64,000 bases of DNA from Lysobacter alkalisoli. Lineage in GTDB: Bacteria > Pseudomonadota > Gammaproteobacteria > Xanthomonadales > Xanthomonadaceae. Made by a program: the position numbers and the translations under genes. Positions within the stretch are counted from its first letter, which is position 1. Each line of letters opens with the position of its first letter. The notes under the pieces are model-generated. The model worked only from the letters and a program-made list of their open reading frames with translations. It searched no databases and was not told where the DNA came from. Positions 41,047 to 49,387 of the stretch are shown here, piece by piece. The stretch lies in the NCBI RefSeq assembly GCF_006547045.1, contig NZ_CP041242.1:1870001-1934000 (forward strand). Direction: 5' to 3'.

Positions 41047-41667
41047 ATGGCGGCCACCGCCCACTTCTCCACCAAGGACCGCATCCTTGGCGCGGCCGAG
41101 GAACTGTTCGCCCAGTTCGGCTTCACCGGCACCTCCCTGCGCCAGGTCACCAGCCGCGCTTCGGTCAATATCGCCGCGGTCAACTACCACTTCGGCAGCA
41201 AGGAGAACCTCGTCAACGAGGTATTCCGTCGACGCATGGACGACATGAGCGCGCAACGGCTTGCGGCGCTGAAAACCGCCCTCGAACAGTGCCCCGGCGA
41301 GCTTGAGCCGATCCTGGCGGCCTTCGTCGAGCCCGCCCTGGCCCTGGCCCAGGACAAGCACGGTGGCGGCGCGTTCGTCCGTGTCGTGGCGCGTGCCTAT
41401 GCCGAGAAGAACGACAGCCTGCGCAAGTTCCTGTCCGACCATTACGGCCACGTGCTGCGCGAATTCGCCAAGGCGATTGCGGCGGCGGTACCGGGACTGA
41501 GCAAGGAAGAGTTGTACTGGCGCCTGGACTTCCTGGCCGGCGCGCTGACCTACGCGATGGCCGACTTCGGCCTGATCAAGCGTCCCGCCGGTGTCACCGA
41601 GGCGGCGCATCGTGAGCGGGCTGCCCGTGAGCTGATCCTTTTCGCCGCGGCCGGCTTCAAGAGCTGA
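41047..41667 (+). CDS. TetR-family regulator, PsrA-like (fatty-acid degradation)
   Basis: A 206-residue TetR regulator. The DNA-binding domain 'STKDRILGAAEELFAQFGFTGTSLRQV' followed by 'NIAAVNYHFGSKENLVNEVF' closely resembles PsrA of Pseudomonas, which binds long-chain fatty acids or acyl-CoA and represses beta-oxidation genes. The C-terminal ligand domain is helical. It lies 33 bases upstream of fadB in the same direction with no terminator between, and has the expected palindrome in front. ATG 41047 is chosen because the upstream extension crosses the operator. Confidence 0.87.
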   Translation: MAATAHFSTKDRILGAAEELFAQFGFTGTSLRQVTSRASVNIAAVNYHFGSKENLVNEVFRRRMDDMSAQRLAALKTALEQCPGELEPILAAFVEPALALAQDKHGGGAFVRVVARAYAEKNDSLRKFLSDHYGHVLREFAKAIAAAVPGLSKEELYWRLDFLAGALTYAMADFGLIKRPAGVTEAAHRERAARELILFAAAGFKS

Positions 41668-41700
41668 GTCCGCAGTTTTTCCTTTTTTAACAAGGACTTG

Positions 41701-44082
41701 ATGGATATGTCTAATAAACTGCTTGTGCGTCGTGCCGCTGTGCTTGGCGCGGGCGTCATGGGGGCGCAGATCGCCGCCCACCTGACCAATGCCGGCGTCG
41801 ACACCGTGCTGTTCGACCTTCCTGCCAAGGAAGGCGACCCGAATGGCGTCGTCACCCGGGCCATCGCCAACCTCGGCAAGCTCAGCCCCGCCCCACTGGC
41901 AGGAAAGGGCCTCGCCGCCCGCATCATTCCGGCCAATTACGACGACGGGCTGGAATTGCTGAAGGATTGCGACATCGTCATCGAGGCGATCGCCGAGCGA
42001 ATGGACTGGAAACAGGATCTGTATCGCAAGATCGCCCCGTTCGTCGCCGACCACGCGGTGCTGGCCAGCAACACCTCGGGACTGGGCATCAACGCATTGG
42101 CCGACGTGCTGCCCGAGCAACTGCGCCACCGCTTCTGCGGCGTGCACTTCTTCAACCCGCCGCGCTACATGCACCTGGCCGAGCTGATTCCGGCACGCAC
42201 CACCGACAAGGCGGTGCTGGAGGGACTGGAAACCTTCCTGACCACGACCCTCGGCAAGGGCGTGGTGGTCGCCAAGGACACGCCGAACTTCATTGGCAAC
42301 CGCATCGGCGTGTTCTCGATGCTTGCGGCGATGCATCACACCGAACAGTTCGGCCTCGGCTTCGACACCGTCGACGCGCTGACCGGCCCGCTGATCGGGC
42401 GGCCGAAGTCGGCGACCTACCGCACCGCGGACGTGGTCGGCCTCGACACCATGGCCCATGTCATCAAGACCATGGCCGACACCCTGCCCGACGATCCGTG
42501 GCACAAGTACTTCAAGACGCCGAAGTGGCTGGCCGCGCTGATCGAGAAGGGCGCGCTGGGCCAGAAGACCCGCGCCGGCGTTTACACCAAGAAGGGCAAG
42601 GACATCCTGGTCCTCGACCTGAAGGCGCAGGACTACCGCGCTTCGACCAGCGAGCTTGATGCCGACGTCGCCACGCTGCTCAAGGAGCGCAATCCAGCGA
42701 AGAAGTTCGCCGCCCTGCGCGCCAGCCAGCATCCGCAGGCGAAGTTCCTGTGGGCCTGTTTCCGCGACACCTTCCACTACAGCGCCTGCCACCTTGAGTC
42801 GATCGCCGACACCGCGCGCGATGTCGATTTGGCAATGCGCTGGGGTTACGGCTGGTCTATGGGGCCGTTCGAGAGCTGGCAGGCCGCCGGCTGGAAGCAG
42901 GTCGCCGAGTGGATCGCCGAGGACATCGTGGCCGGCAAGGCGATGAGCACTGCCGCCCTGCCCGATTGGGTGTTCGACGGCCGCGAGGGCGTGCACACCA
43001 GCGAGGGCAGCTACAGTCCGGCCCGCAACGACAAGGTGCCGCGCTCATCCAACCCGGTCTACGCGCGCCAGCGCTTCCCTGATCCGTTGCTCGGCGAATC
43101 GTTCCCGCAGGGCCACACCGTGTTCGAGAATGACGGTGTGCGACTGTGGGCCGACGAGGGTGACGACATCGCCGTGCTCAGCTTCAAGACCAAGATGCAC
43201 ACGGTCAACGACCACGTGCTCAACGGCATCCAGGAAGCCATCGGCATCGCCGAACGCGACTTCCGCGGCCTGGTGATCTGGCAGCCGAAGGAACCGTTCT
43301 CGGCCGGTGCCGACCTGTCCGGTGCACTGGGCCTGCTGCAGGCCGGCGACCTCAAAGGCTTCGAAGCGATGGTCGCCAACTTCCAGGCCACCAGCCAGCG
43401 GATCAAGTACTCGCTGGTGCCGGTGGTGGCCGCAGTGCGTGGGCTGGCGCTGGGTGGCGGCTGCGAGTTCCAGATGCATGCCGCACACACCGTATTCGCG
43501 CTGGAGAGCTACATCGGCCTGGTCGAGGCTGGCGTCGGCCTGCTGCCGGCCGGTGGCGGCCTGAAGGAGCTCGCCGTGCGCGCCTCCGACAAGGCCGGTG
43601 CGACCGGCGACGTCTTCGCCGAACTGAAAACCGCGTTCGAGAGCGTGGCGATGGCCAAGGTCGCGACTTCCGCTGTCGAGGCCAAGGAGTTGAAGCTGGC
43701 GCGCGACGGCGACACCGTCGTGTTCAACGCATTCGAACTATTGCACGTGGCCAAGGCGCAGGCGCTGGCATTGGCCGAGAGCGGCTACCGCCCGCCCCTG
43801 CCTGCCCGCAACATCCGCGTCGCCGGCGATGTCGGCATCGCCACCTTCAAGATGCTGCTGGTCAACATGCTGGAAGGCCGTTTCATATCACCGCACGACT
43901 ACGAGATCGCCAGCCGCATCGCCACCGTGATCTGTGGTGGCGAGGTCGACAAGGACTCGCTGGTCGACGAGGACTGGCTGATCCGCCTGGAGCGCGAGCA
44001 CTTCGTCGCGCTGGCGCAGATGCCCAAGACCCAGGAGCGCATCGCGCACATGCTCAAGACCGGCAAGCCGCTCCGCAACTAA
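41701..44082 (+). CDS. fadB: 3-hydroxyacyl-CoA dehydrogenase/enoyl-CoA hydratase
   Basis: A 793-residue beta-oxidation enzyme with the dehydrogenase first and the crotonase domain last (FadN-like order, opposite to E. coli FadB). The NAD site 'AAVLGAGVMGAQIAAHLTNAG' lies near residue 14; 'LRHRFCGVHFFNPPRYMHLAELIP' near 142 is the HAD signature. The crotonase part has 'IWQPKEPFSAGADLSGALGL' near 525 and 'RGLALGGGCEFQMHA' near 582. AAGGA precedes two possible ATGs, 41701 and 41707. It lies 20 bases before the thiolase gene. Confidence 0.95.
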   Translation: MDMSNKLLVRRAAVLGAGVMGAQIAAHLTNAGVDTVLFDLPAKEGDPNGVVTRAIANLGKLSPAPLAGKGLAARIIPANYDDGLELLKDCDIVIEAIAERMDWKQDLYRKIAPFVADHAVLASNTSGLGINALADVLPEQLRHRFCGVHFFNPPRYMHLAELIPARTTDKAVLEGLETFLTTTLGKGVVVAKDTPNFIGNRIGVFSMLAAMHHTEQFGLGFDTVDALTGPLIGRPKSATYRTADVVGLDTMAHVIKTMADTLPDDPWHKYFKTPKWLAALIEKGALGQKTRAGVYTKKGKDILVLDLKAQDYRASTSELDADVATLLKERNPAKKFAALRASQHPQAKFLWACFRDTFHYSACHLESIADTARDVDLAMRWGYGWSMGPFESWQAAGWKQVAEWIAEDIVAGKAMSTAALPDWVFDGREGVHTSEGSYSPARNDKVPRSSNPVYARQRFPDPLLGESFPQGHTVFENDGVRLWADEGDDIAVLSFKTKMHTVNDHVLNGIQEAIGIAERDFRGLVIWQPKEPFSAGADLSGALGLLQAGDLKGFEAMVANFQATSQRIKYSLVPVVAAVRGLALGGGCEFQMHAAHTVFALESYIGLVEAGVGLLPAGGGLKELAVRASDKAGATGDVFAELKTAFESVAMAKVATSAVEAKELKLARDGDTVVFNAFELLHVAKAQALALAESGYRPPLPARNIRVAGDVGIATFKMLLVNMLEGRFISPHDYEIASRIATVICGGEVDKDSLVDEDWLIRLEREHFVALAQMPKTQERIAHMLKTGKPLRN

Positions 44083-44102
44083 GCGACGACGAGGACAAAG
44101 AC

Positions 44103-45311
44103 ATGACCAGACAAGTACAAGACGCCTACATCGTCGCCGCCACCCGCACCCCGGTCGGCAAGGCCCCGCGCGGCGTGTTCCGCAACACCCGTCCCGACGA
44201 GATGCTCGCCCACGTGCTGCGCAGCGTGGTCGCGCAGGCGCCGGGCATCGACGTCAACCGCATCGACGACGCCATCATCGGCTGCGCGATGCCCGAGGGC
44301 GAGCAAGGCATGAACGTGGCGCGCATCGGCGTGCTGCTGGCCGGCCTGCCGAACACGGTGGCAGCACAGACGATCAACCGCTTCTGCTCCTCGGGCCTGC
44401 AGGCCGTGGCACTTGCCGCGAACGAGATCCGCCTCGGCAATGCCGACCTGATGCTGGCCGGCGGCACCGAGAGCATGAGCATGGTGCCGATGATGGGCAA
44501 CAAGGTGGCGCTGAGCCCGGAGGTATTCGCCCGGGATGAGAACATCGCGATCGCCTACGGCATGGGCATCACCGCCGAGAAGGTCGCCGAGGAATGGAAG
44601 GTCTCGCGCGAGCAGCAGGACGCATTCGCCCTCACCTCGCACCAGAAGGCGATCGCCGCGATCCAGGCTGGCGAATTCAAGGACGAGATCAGTCCGTACG
44701 AGGTGCTCTCGCATGTCCCGGATCTGGCCGGCAACGCCATCCAGCTGAAGAAGAGACTGGTCGATACCGACGAAGGCCCCCGCCCCGACAGTTCGATCGA
44801 AGGCTTGGCCAAACTCCGTCCTGTGTTCCGCAACGGCCAGTTCGGCGGCAGCGTGACCGCCGGCAACAGTTCGCAGATGAGCGACGGCGCCGGCGCGGTG
44901 CTGCTGGCCTCGGCGCAGGCAGTAAAGGATTACGGCCTGACGCCCCTCGCCCGCTTCGTCAGCTTCTCGGTCGCCGGTGTGCGGCCGGAAGTGATGGGCA
45001 TCGGTCCGATCGCGGCAATCCCGAAGGCATTGAAACAGGCCGGCCTGTCCAGGGACCAATTGGACTGGATCGAGCTCAATGAGGCTTTCGCCGCGCAGGC
45101 GCTGGCGGTGATCCGCGATTGCGAGCTGGATGTGTCGAAGGTCAACCCGCTCGGCGGTGCGATCGCGCTCGGCCACCCGCTAGGCGCGACTGGCGCGATC
45201 CGCACCGCGACGATCCTGCACGGCCTGCGTCGCCGCCAGCAGAAGTACGGCATGGTGACGATGTGCATCGGCACCGGGATGGGCGCGGCGGGGATTTTCG
45301 AAGCGCTTTGA
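44103..45311 (+). CDS. fadA: Acetyl-CoA acyltransferase (3-ketoacyl-CoA thiolase)
   Basis: A 402-residue thiolase completing the beta-oxidation spiral. The acyl-accepting Cys is in 'NRFCSSGLQAVALAANEIRL' near residue 98, 'NGGAIALGHPLGATGAIRT'-type His near 357, and the second Cys in 'MVTMCIGTGMGAAGIFEAL' near the C-terminus. It follows fadB with a 20-base gap containing GAGGA, forming psrA-fadB-fadA. A strong terminator sits 20 bases after the stop. Confidence 0.95.
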   Translation: MTRQVQDAYIVAATRTPVGKAPRGVFRNTRPDEMLAHVLRSVVAQAPGIDVNRIDDAIIGCAMPEGEQGMNVARIGVLLAGLPNTVAAQTINRFCSSGLQAVALAANEIRLGNADLMLAGGTESMSMVPMMGNKVALSPEVFARDENIAIAYGMGITAEKVAEEWKVSREQQDAFALTSHQKAIAAIQAGEFKDEISPYEVLSHVPDLAGNAIQLKKRLVDTDEGPRPDSSIEGLAKLRPVFRNGQFGGSVTAGNSSQMSDGAGAVLLASAQAVKDYGLTPLARFVSFSVAGVRPEVMGIGPIAAIPKALKQAGLSRDQLDWIELNEAFAAQALAVIRDCELDVSKVNPLGGAIALGHPLGATGAIRTATILHGLRRRQQKYGMVTMCIGTGMGAAGIFEAL

Positions 45312-45330
45312 TCATCCTCATATCTGCAGG

Positions 45331-45361
45331 AACAAAAGGCACCCTTGAGGTGCCTTTTGTT
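45331..45361 (+). terminator. Rho-independent terminator of psrA-fadBA
   Basis: A perfect 13-bp stem (45331-45343 with 45349-45361, AACAAAAGGCACC and its complement) encloses a 5-base loop and is flanked by A and T runs, so it can act in both directions. Its right arm touches the left end of the dispersed repeat. Confidence 0.92.
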
Positions 45362-45574
45362 TGGTTCTTCGCCCAGTCGAAGGGAAAGCGCCGGAACTAT
45401 TGGATGACTGGGGCGCCGGCTTCGCGTTCCAGCATAGCCGCGCGATCCGACGTGGCCGGCAGGTCGCGGCGGGACAGCCAGGTAGCGACTAAACCCGGAG
45501 ATCGAGCGTAAGCGGCAGCGCCCACACCTTCCTGAAGGTGGGGTCCCCCCTCACTCGGGACAAGAACCCAAGTT
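45359..45574. repeat. Dispersed MITE-like repeat, copy 1
   Basis: A 216-bp segment whose first 63 or so bases and last 90 or so bases match copy 2 at 58959-59252: both begin GTTTGGTTCTTCGCCCA and both end near AAGAACCC-AAGTT, with shared inner blocks such as AAAGCGCCGG, TTGGATGAC and CCACACCTTC. The two ends are imperfect inverted repeats of each other (GGTTCTTC-N-CCCA). The middle (about 45425-45490) differs from copy 2. No coding capacity. It fills the space between the fadA terminator and the end of the next gene. Confidence 0.8.
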
Positions 45575-45576
45575 TC

Positions 45577-45930
45577 TCAAGCCATCCGCGTTCCGTTCGG
45601 CACCGGCCGCTCGACCGTGGTGACCACCACACCCTCATCGGTCGGGAAGCCCGTCAGCAGGAACTCCGACATGAACGGTCCAACCTGCTTGGGCGCGAAA
45701 TTGATCACCCCGACAATCTGCCGGCCAACCAGGTCATCGGCTTCATAGAGTGCCCGGACCTGGGCACTGGTCTTGCGCATGCCGTGCGGACCGAAGTCCA
45801 CCCACAACTTCCAGGCCGGCTTGCGCGCCTCGGGGAATTCCTCGACCTTGACCACGGTACCTGCGCACAGCGCCACCCGGGTGAAATCCTCCCATTCAAT
45901 CGTCGGCATCGCCTTGGAGTCGTTGCTCAT
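45577..45930 (-). CDS. CsaA/YgjH-like tRNA-binding OB-fold protein
   Basis: A 117-residue protein with a single EMAP-II-type OB fold: 'FTRVALCAGTVVKVEEFPEARKPAWKLWVDFG', then 'SAQVRALYEADDLVGRQIVGVINF' and 'MSEFLLTGFPTDEGVVVTTVERPV'. These are the markers of CsaA (export chaperone) and YgjH tRNA-binding proteins. The ATG at 45930 overlaps the stop of the upstream FAD-oxidase gene (ATGA). The stop lies 2 bases from the end of the dispersed repeat. The choice between a chaperone and a tRNA-binding role cannot be made from sequence. Confidence 0.85.
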   Translation of the reverse strand: MSNDSKAMPTIEWEDFTRVALCAGTVVKVEEFPEARKPAWKLWVDFGPHGMRKTSAQVRALYEADDLVGRQIVGVINFAPKQVGPFMSEFLLTGFPTDEGVVVTTVERPVPNGTRMA

Positions 45931-47231
45931 CGTCCGCCCAGCCTTTCCATCCAGTCTTTCCATGCATCCCGGGCCTCGGCCCACCAGTAGCTCAGTTGCG
46001 CGCCGATGAGGCCTGCCGGCTTCATTGCCGATACCAGCCCGTAGTCGGCGAACATCTTCCAACGCTCATCACCTTCGGCGATTGCGCTCGCCACCACTTC
46101 ACCGGCATGCGTGGTCGGCGCCACGCCATGACCGCCGAAGGCCTGCGCCAACCATAATCCCTCGTCGATCCGGCCGATTTGCGGCATCTGGTGACGTGCG
46201 TAGCTCATCAGGCCGGACCAGGCATGGTCGATGCGGACTCCTCCAAGTTGCGGGAACACCTTCAACAGGTCGCGGTACAGCAGCCGTTTCACCGCTTCCG
46301 GAGGGCGGTCGAGGATCGAGACCCGTCCGCCCCAGAGCAGTCGGGTATCCGGCAGGGCCCGGTAGTAGTCGAACGCGAACCGGGTATCGTAAACCGCTGC
46401 ATTTGTCCGCATCGCATCATCCAACCGATCGCCCAACGGCTCGGTGACCATCACGTAGGTCGCGATCGGCAGAACGCCAGCATCAACCCGCCCGACCAGA
46501 CCGGCCAGGTAACCGCCGCAGGCAAGCACCACCGTCTCGGCCCGCACCTCGCCATCGGGCGTCCTGACCACCCACCCTGCCCCGTCTCTCGATAACCCGA
46601 TCGCCGGACTCCGCTCATGGATGCGCACGCCGGATGAAGCAGCCACACGAGCGATGCCCTGAGCGTACTTCAGCGGGTGGAAATGGAAGGCATGCGGCTC
46701 GAACAATCCGGCGTGGTAGCGATCCGTCAACAACCGCTCGCGCAACCGCTCCCTTGTAAGCCACTGCCACTCGACTCCGTACGTCTCGGCCAGCAAGCGT
46801 TGCCGTTCCCGCAGTGGCTGTGGGTCGCGGAACCAGTTGGCCCAGATCACGCCACCATCAACGGCGTCGCAATCGATGGCATGTCGACGGATCCGCTCGC
46901 GAATCTGCCCGACAGCCGCGGTGGTGCCGGCATACAACTCGCGCGCCCGCTCCGGGCCGAGATCCCGCAACAGCGCGGCTTCGTCACGGGAATAGCCTCC
47001 AAACACGAACCCGCCATTGCGTCCGGACGCACCAAAGCCGATCTCCCGCGCATCGAGCAGGACGACATCGTCGACACCACGCTCGGCCAGACCCAGCCCT
47101 GTATTGAGACCGGCAAACCCGCCGCCAACGACGCAAACCCGAGCATCAGTGCGACCGGACAATACCGGCCGGGACACGGGCTCGCTCCCCAGGCTCGCCC
47201 GGTACCAGCTATCGGCAATGTCACCGAGCAT
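45927..47231 (-). CDS. FAD-dependent amine/amino-acid oxidase (DAO family, PuuB-like)
   Basis: A 434-residue flavoprotein. The Rossmann ADP loop 'RVCVVGGGFAGLNTGLGLAERG' lies near residue 32, followed by 'FGASGRNGGFVFGGYSRDE', the DAO-family pattern seen in gamma-glutamylputrescine oxidase and related enzymes. Near the C-terminus, 'WSGLMSYARHQMPQIGRIDEGLWLAQAFGGHGV' matches the flavin-binding end. The substrate is not determined; putrescine or a secondary amine is plausible since the genome encodes aguA/aguB. It is followed by a coupled CsaA-like gene and preceded 3 bases upstream by the methyltransferase gene. Confidence 0.87.
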   Translation of the reverse strand: MLGDIADSWYRASLGSEPVSRPVLSGRTDARVCVVGGGFAGLNTGLGLAERGVDDVVLLDAREIGFGASGRNGGFVFGGYSRDEAALLRDLGPERARELYAGTTAAVGQIRERIRRHAIDCDAVDGGVIWANWFRDPQPLRERQRLLAETYGVEWQWLTRERLRERLLTDRYHAGLFEPHAFHFHPLKYAQGIARVAASSGVRIHERSPAIGLSRDGAGWVVRTPDGEVRAETVVLACGGYLAGLVGRVDAGVLPIATYVMVTEPLGDRLDDAMRTNAAVYDTRFAFDYYRALPDTRLLWGGRVSILDRPPEAVKRLLYRDLLKVFPQLGGVRIDHAWSGLMSYARHQMPQIGRIDEGLWLAQAFGGHGVAPTTHAGEVVASAIAEGDERWKMFADYGLVSAMKPAGLIGAQLSYWWAEARDAWKDWMERLGGR

Positions 47232-47234
47232 TCG

Positions 47235-48344
47235 TCATGCGAGTGTCCTCGCAAGTTCGGATCGCGTCGCCTTGATGTGCATGGACGGATCAATCGGGAA
47301 ATGTTTCATGGCCCCACCCATCCCGGCATGGCGAAGCACTGCGATCATGTTGGACGCAGGATACACGCCGCTGTCGATGGCCGCGTTGTCGGCATCGGCA
47401 ACTTGATCGATGAATGCGCGATCGTCGCTGTTTTCAGGGTCGAAATTGAAGCCGACCCTTCTCTCCACGAAAGGCATCACGGCTCCGCCGTAGGTCAGGA
47501 ACAATTCGAAATCAAAGTGCTTGACCAACTCACAGACAACATCCTGCGCTCTGATCCCTTCGTTGGAATACGCCGAATGATCGACAGAGATGTAGCGTCT
47601 CTTCCTTGCGGAAAAATAACGATCGAACTGTCGGTCAGGACTCAGTTTTTCCCAGACAGCCTGGACCCGCTCGCTCACGCTGGGCCACAAGGCATGGCCG
47701 TTGCGCCCGACCACGTCGCAAGTCAGGGCGGCTCCACCGGGTTCGAGGACCTGGCGAAGCATTGAGCAGAAGCCCTCCATGTTCTCGACATGGTGGAAGA
47801 ACTGATTGACGATGATGATCTGGTGTCGCCCGACAACACTCGCTCCGACGCTGTTGCAGTCGGCCACCAGGAACCTGAAATTCCCGTTCAGCCCCCGCTC
47901 GGTAGCCGCTTTTTCGGCTCTCTCCTTCAGATGTCGGTTGAAGTCGATGCAGAGAATATTCGCATTCACCCCAACGGCCTTGAGCCGGGCCAGCAGATCA
48001 AGCTCCAGTGCCCCTGCGCCGGAACCGAAGCTGGCAATCGACACCTCGTCCGAACCGGAAGAGTCGGCCCATTTCCTGATTTCGCTGAAGTACAGCCCGT
48101 CCGGAGAGTCGTACCCGAACCTCGCCAGCAGCGGAGCTACATTGCGCCTGGACCAGTAGTGGAAGATTGGCGGCAAAGTCTCACCCTGATATTCCGGGAC
48201 GACCCTGAAAGACACCTTTCCCGCAATCGAAGACAGCTTCCTGGAAAGGAAAGCCGGAGCATGCCTGTTGATGAAAGCCAATAGCTGCTTCGCAAGGTAT
48301 CGATGCCTGTAGACGAAGCCGGGTACAACGCGATCAGTGGTCAT
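47235..48344 (-). CDS. Class I SAM-dependent methyltransferase-like protein
   Basis: A 369-residue protein. A Rossmann-type SAM site 'VSIASFGSGAGALELDLLARL' lies near residue 95, followed by 'NILCIDFNRHLKERAEKA' (acidic motif II), 'FRFLVADCNSV' and 'HQIIIVNQFFHHVENMEGF'. The first 80 residues are basic and helical. Base composition is visibly lower in G+C than its neighbours and codon use is more relaxed, which suggests recent acquisition. It lies between galU and the FAD oxidase. A role in polysaccharide or lipid modification is a guess from location only. Confidence 0.75.
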   Translation of the reverse strand: MTTDRVVPGFVYRHRYLAKQLLAFINRHAPAFLSRKLSSIAGKVSFRVVPEYQGETLPPIFHYWSRRNVAPLLARFGYDSPDGLYFSEIRKWADSSGSDEVSIASFGSGAGALELDLLARLKAVGVNANILCIDFNRHLKERAEKAATERGLNGNFRFLVADCNSVGASVVGRHQIIIVNQFFHHVENMEGFCSMLRQVLEPGGAALTCDVVGRNGHALWPSVSERVQAVWEKLSPDRQFDRYFSARKRRYISVDHSAYSNEGIRAQDVVCELVKHFDFELFLTYGGAVMPFVERRVGFNFDPENSDDRAFIDQVADADNAAIDSGVYPASNMIAVLRHAGMGGAMKHFPIDPSMHIKATRSELARTLA

Positions 48345-48472
48345 AAATGGCAGCCCCCCCCTGTGCCATACGCCCATTAACCCGTCGACTTGAGACCGGT
48401 GTCGAAACAGGCCCCGTACTGGCCGCCCAGAATACTCCGCAAACCTTCTGCCGGGAAATATCCCGGGCGGCT

Positions 48473-49387
48473 TCAGGCGTTCTCGTGGACGCCCAACTCG
48501 TCCAGCGCGCTTTGCATCATCCGCGCAGCGGCTTCACTGAGTTTCTCGTGGTCCAGAGCGTAGCGGATCGTGGCCTCGATCAGGCCAAGATGGGTACCGC
48601 AATCGAAACGGGTGCCACGGAAGCGATAGGCGTTGACCGTCTCCTCGGCCAGGAGCGATGAAATCGCGTCGGTCAGCTGGATCTCGCCGCCGGCACCCGG
48701 CGCGGTGGACTCGAGCAGGCCGAAGATCCGAGGGGTGAGCACGTAGCGACCGACCACGGCCAGCGTGCTCGGCGCATCCTCGGGACGGGGCTTCTCGACC
48801 ATCGCGCTTATCCGACCCTCGCGATCGGCGAAGTCGTCGGTGGCGACGATGCCGTAGCTGCCGGTCTGCTCGCGCGGGACGTTCTGCACGGCGATTGTGC
48901 TGGCCCCCGAGGCTTGGGCGGCGTCGGCCATCTGGCAAAGGGCGCCCGGGCCACGGTTCCAGATCAGGTCATCGGGCAACAGCACCGCGAACGGTTCGTT
49001 GCCGACGACGGCTTTTGCGCACAACACCGCATGGCCCAGCCCCTTGGCCTCCGTCTGGGTCACGAACACCGCCCGCACACCCTTTGGCAGCACGTGCCGG
49101 ACCAGTTCGAGCTGTTCCTGCTTACCGGCCTTCTCAAGCTTCTGTTCGAGCTCGTAGGCCTTGTCGAAGTAGTCCGCCACCGCATGCTTGTAGCGGTTGG
49201 TGATGAACACCAGGGTGTCGCAACCAGCCTCGATGGCTTCGTCGACGGCGTACTGGATCAGCGGCCGGTCGATCACCGGCAGCATTTCCTTGGGAACGGT
49301 CTTGGTGGCCGGGAGAAAGCGGGTGCCGAGTCCCGCAACGGGAAAAACGGCCTTACGGATACGAGGGTACTTCTGTTCTTGGGACAT
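48473..49387 (-). CDS. galU: UTP-glucose-1-phosphate uridylyltransferase
   Basis: A 304-residue nucleotidyltransferase making UDP-glucose. The N-terminal 'RKAVFPVAGLGTRFLPATKT' has the G-x-G-T-R-F signature, followed by 'PKEMLPVIDRPLIQYAVDEA', 'TEAKGLGHAVLCAK' and 'LPDDLIWNRGPG'. UDP-glucose feeds exopolysaccharide, LPS and osmoprotective glucans. The ATG overlaps the stop of the upstream capD-like gene by one base (TGATG), so the two are coupled. Confidence 0.96.
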   Translation of the reverse strand: MSQEQKYPRIRKAVFPVAGLGTRFLPATKTVPKEMLPVIDRPLIQYAVDEAIEAGCDTLVFITNRYKHAVADYFDKAYELEQKLEKAGKQEQLELVRHVLPKGVRAVFVTQTEAKGLGHAVLCAKAVVGNEPFAVLLPDDLIWNRGPGALCQMADAAQASGASTIAVQNVPREQTGSYGIVATDDFADREGRISAMVEKPRPEDAPSTLAVVGRYVLTPRIFGLLESTAPGAGGEIQLTDAISSLLAEETVNAYRFRGTRFDCGTHLGLIEATIRYALDHEKLSEAAARMMQSALDELGVHENA

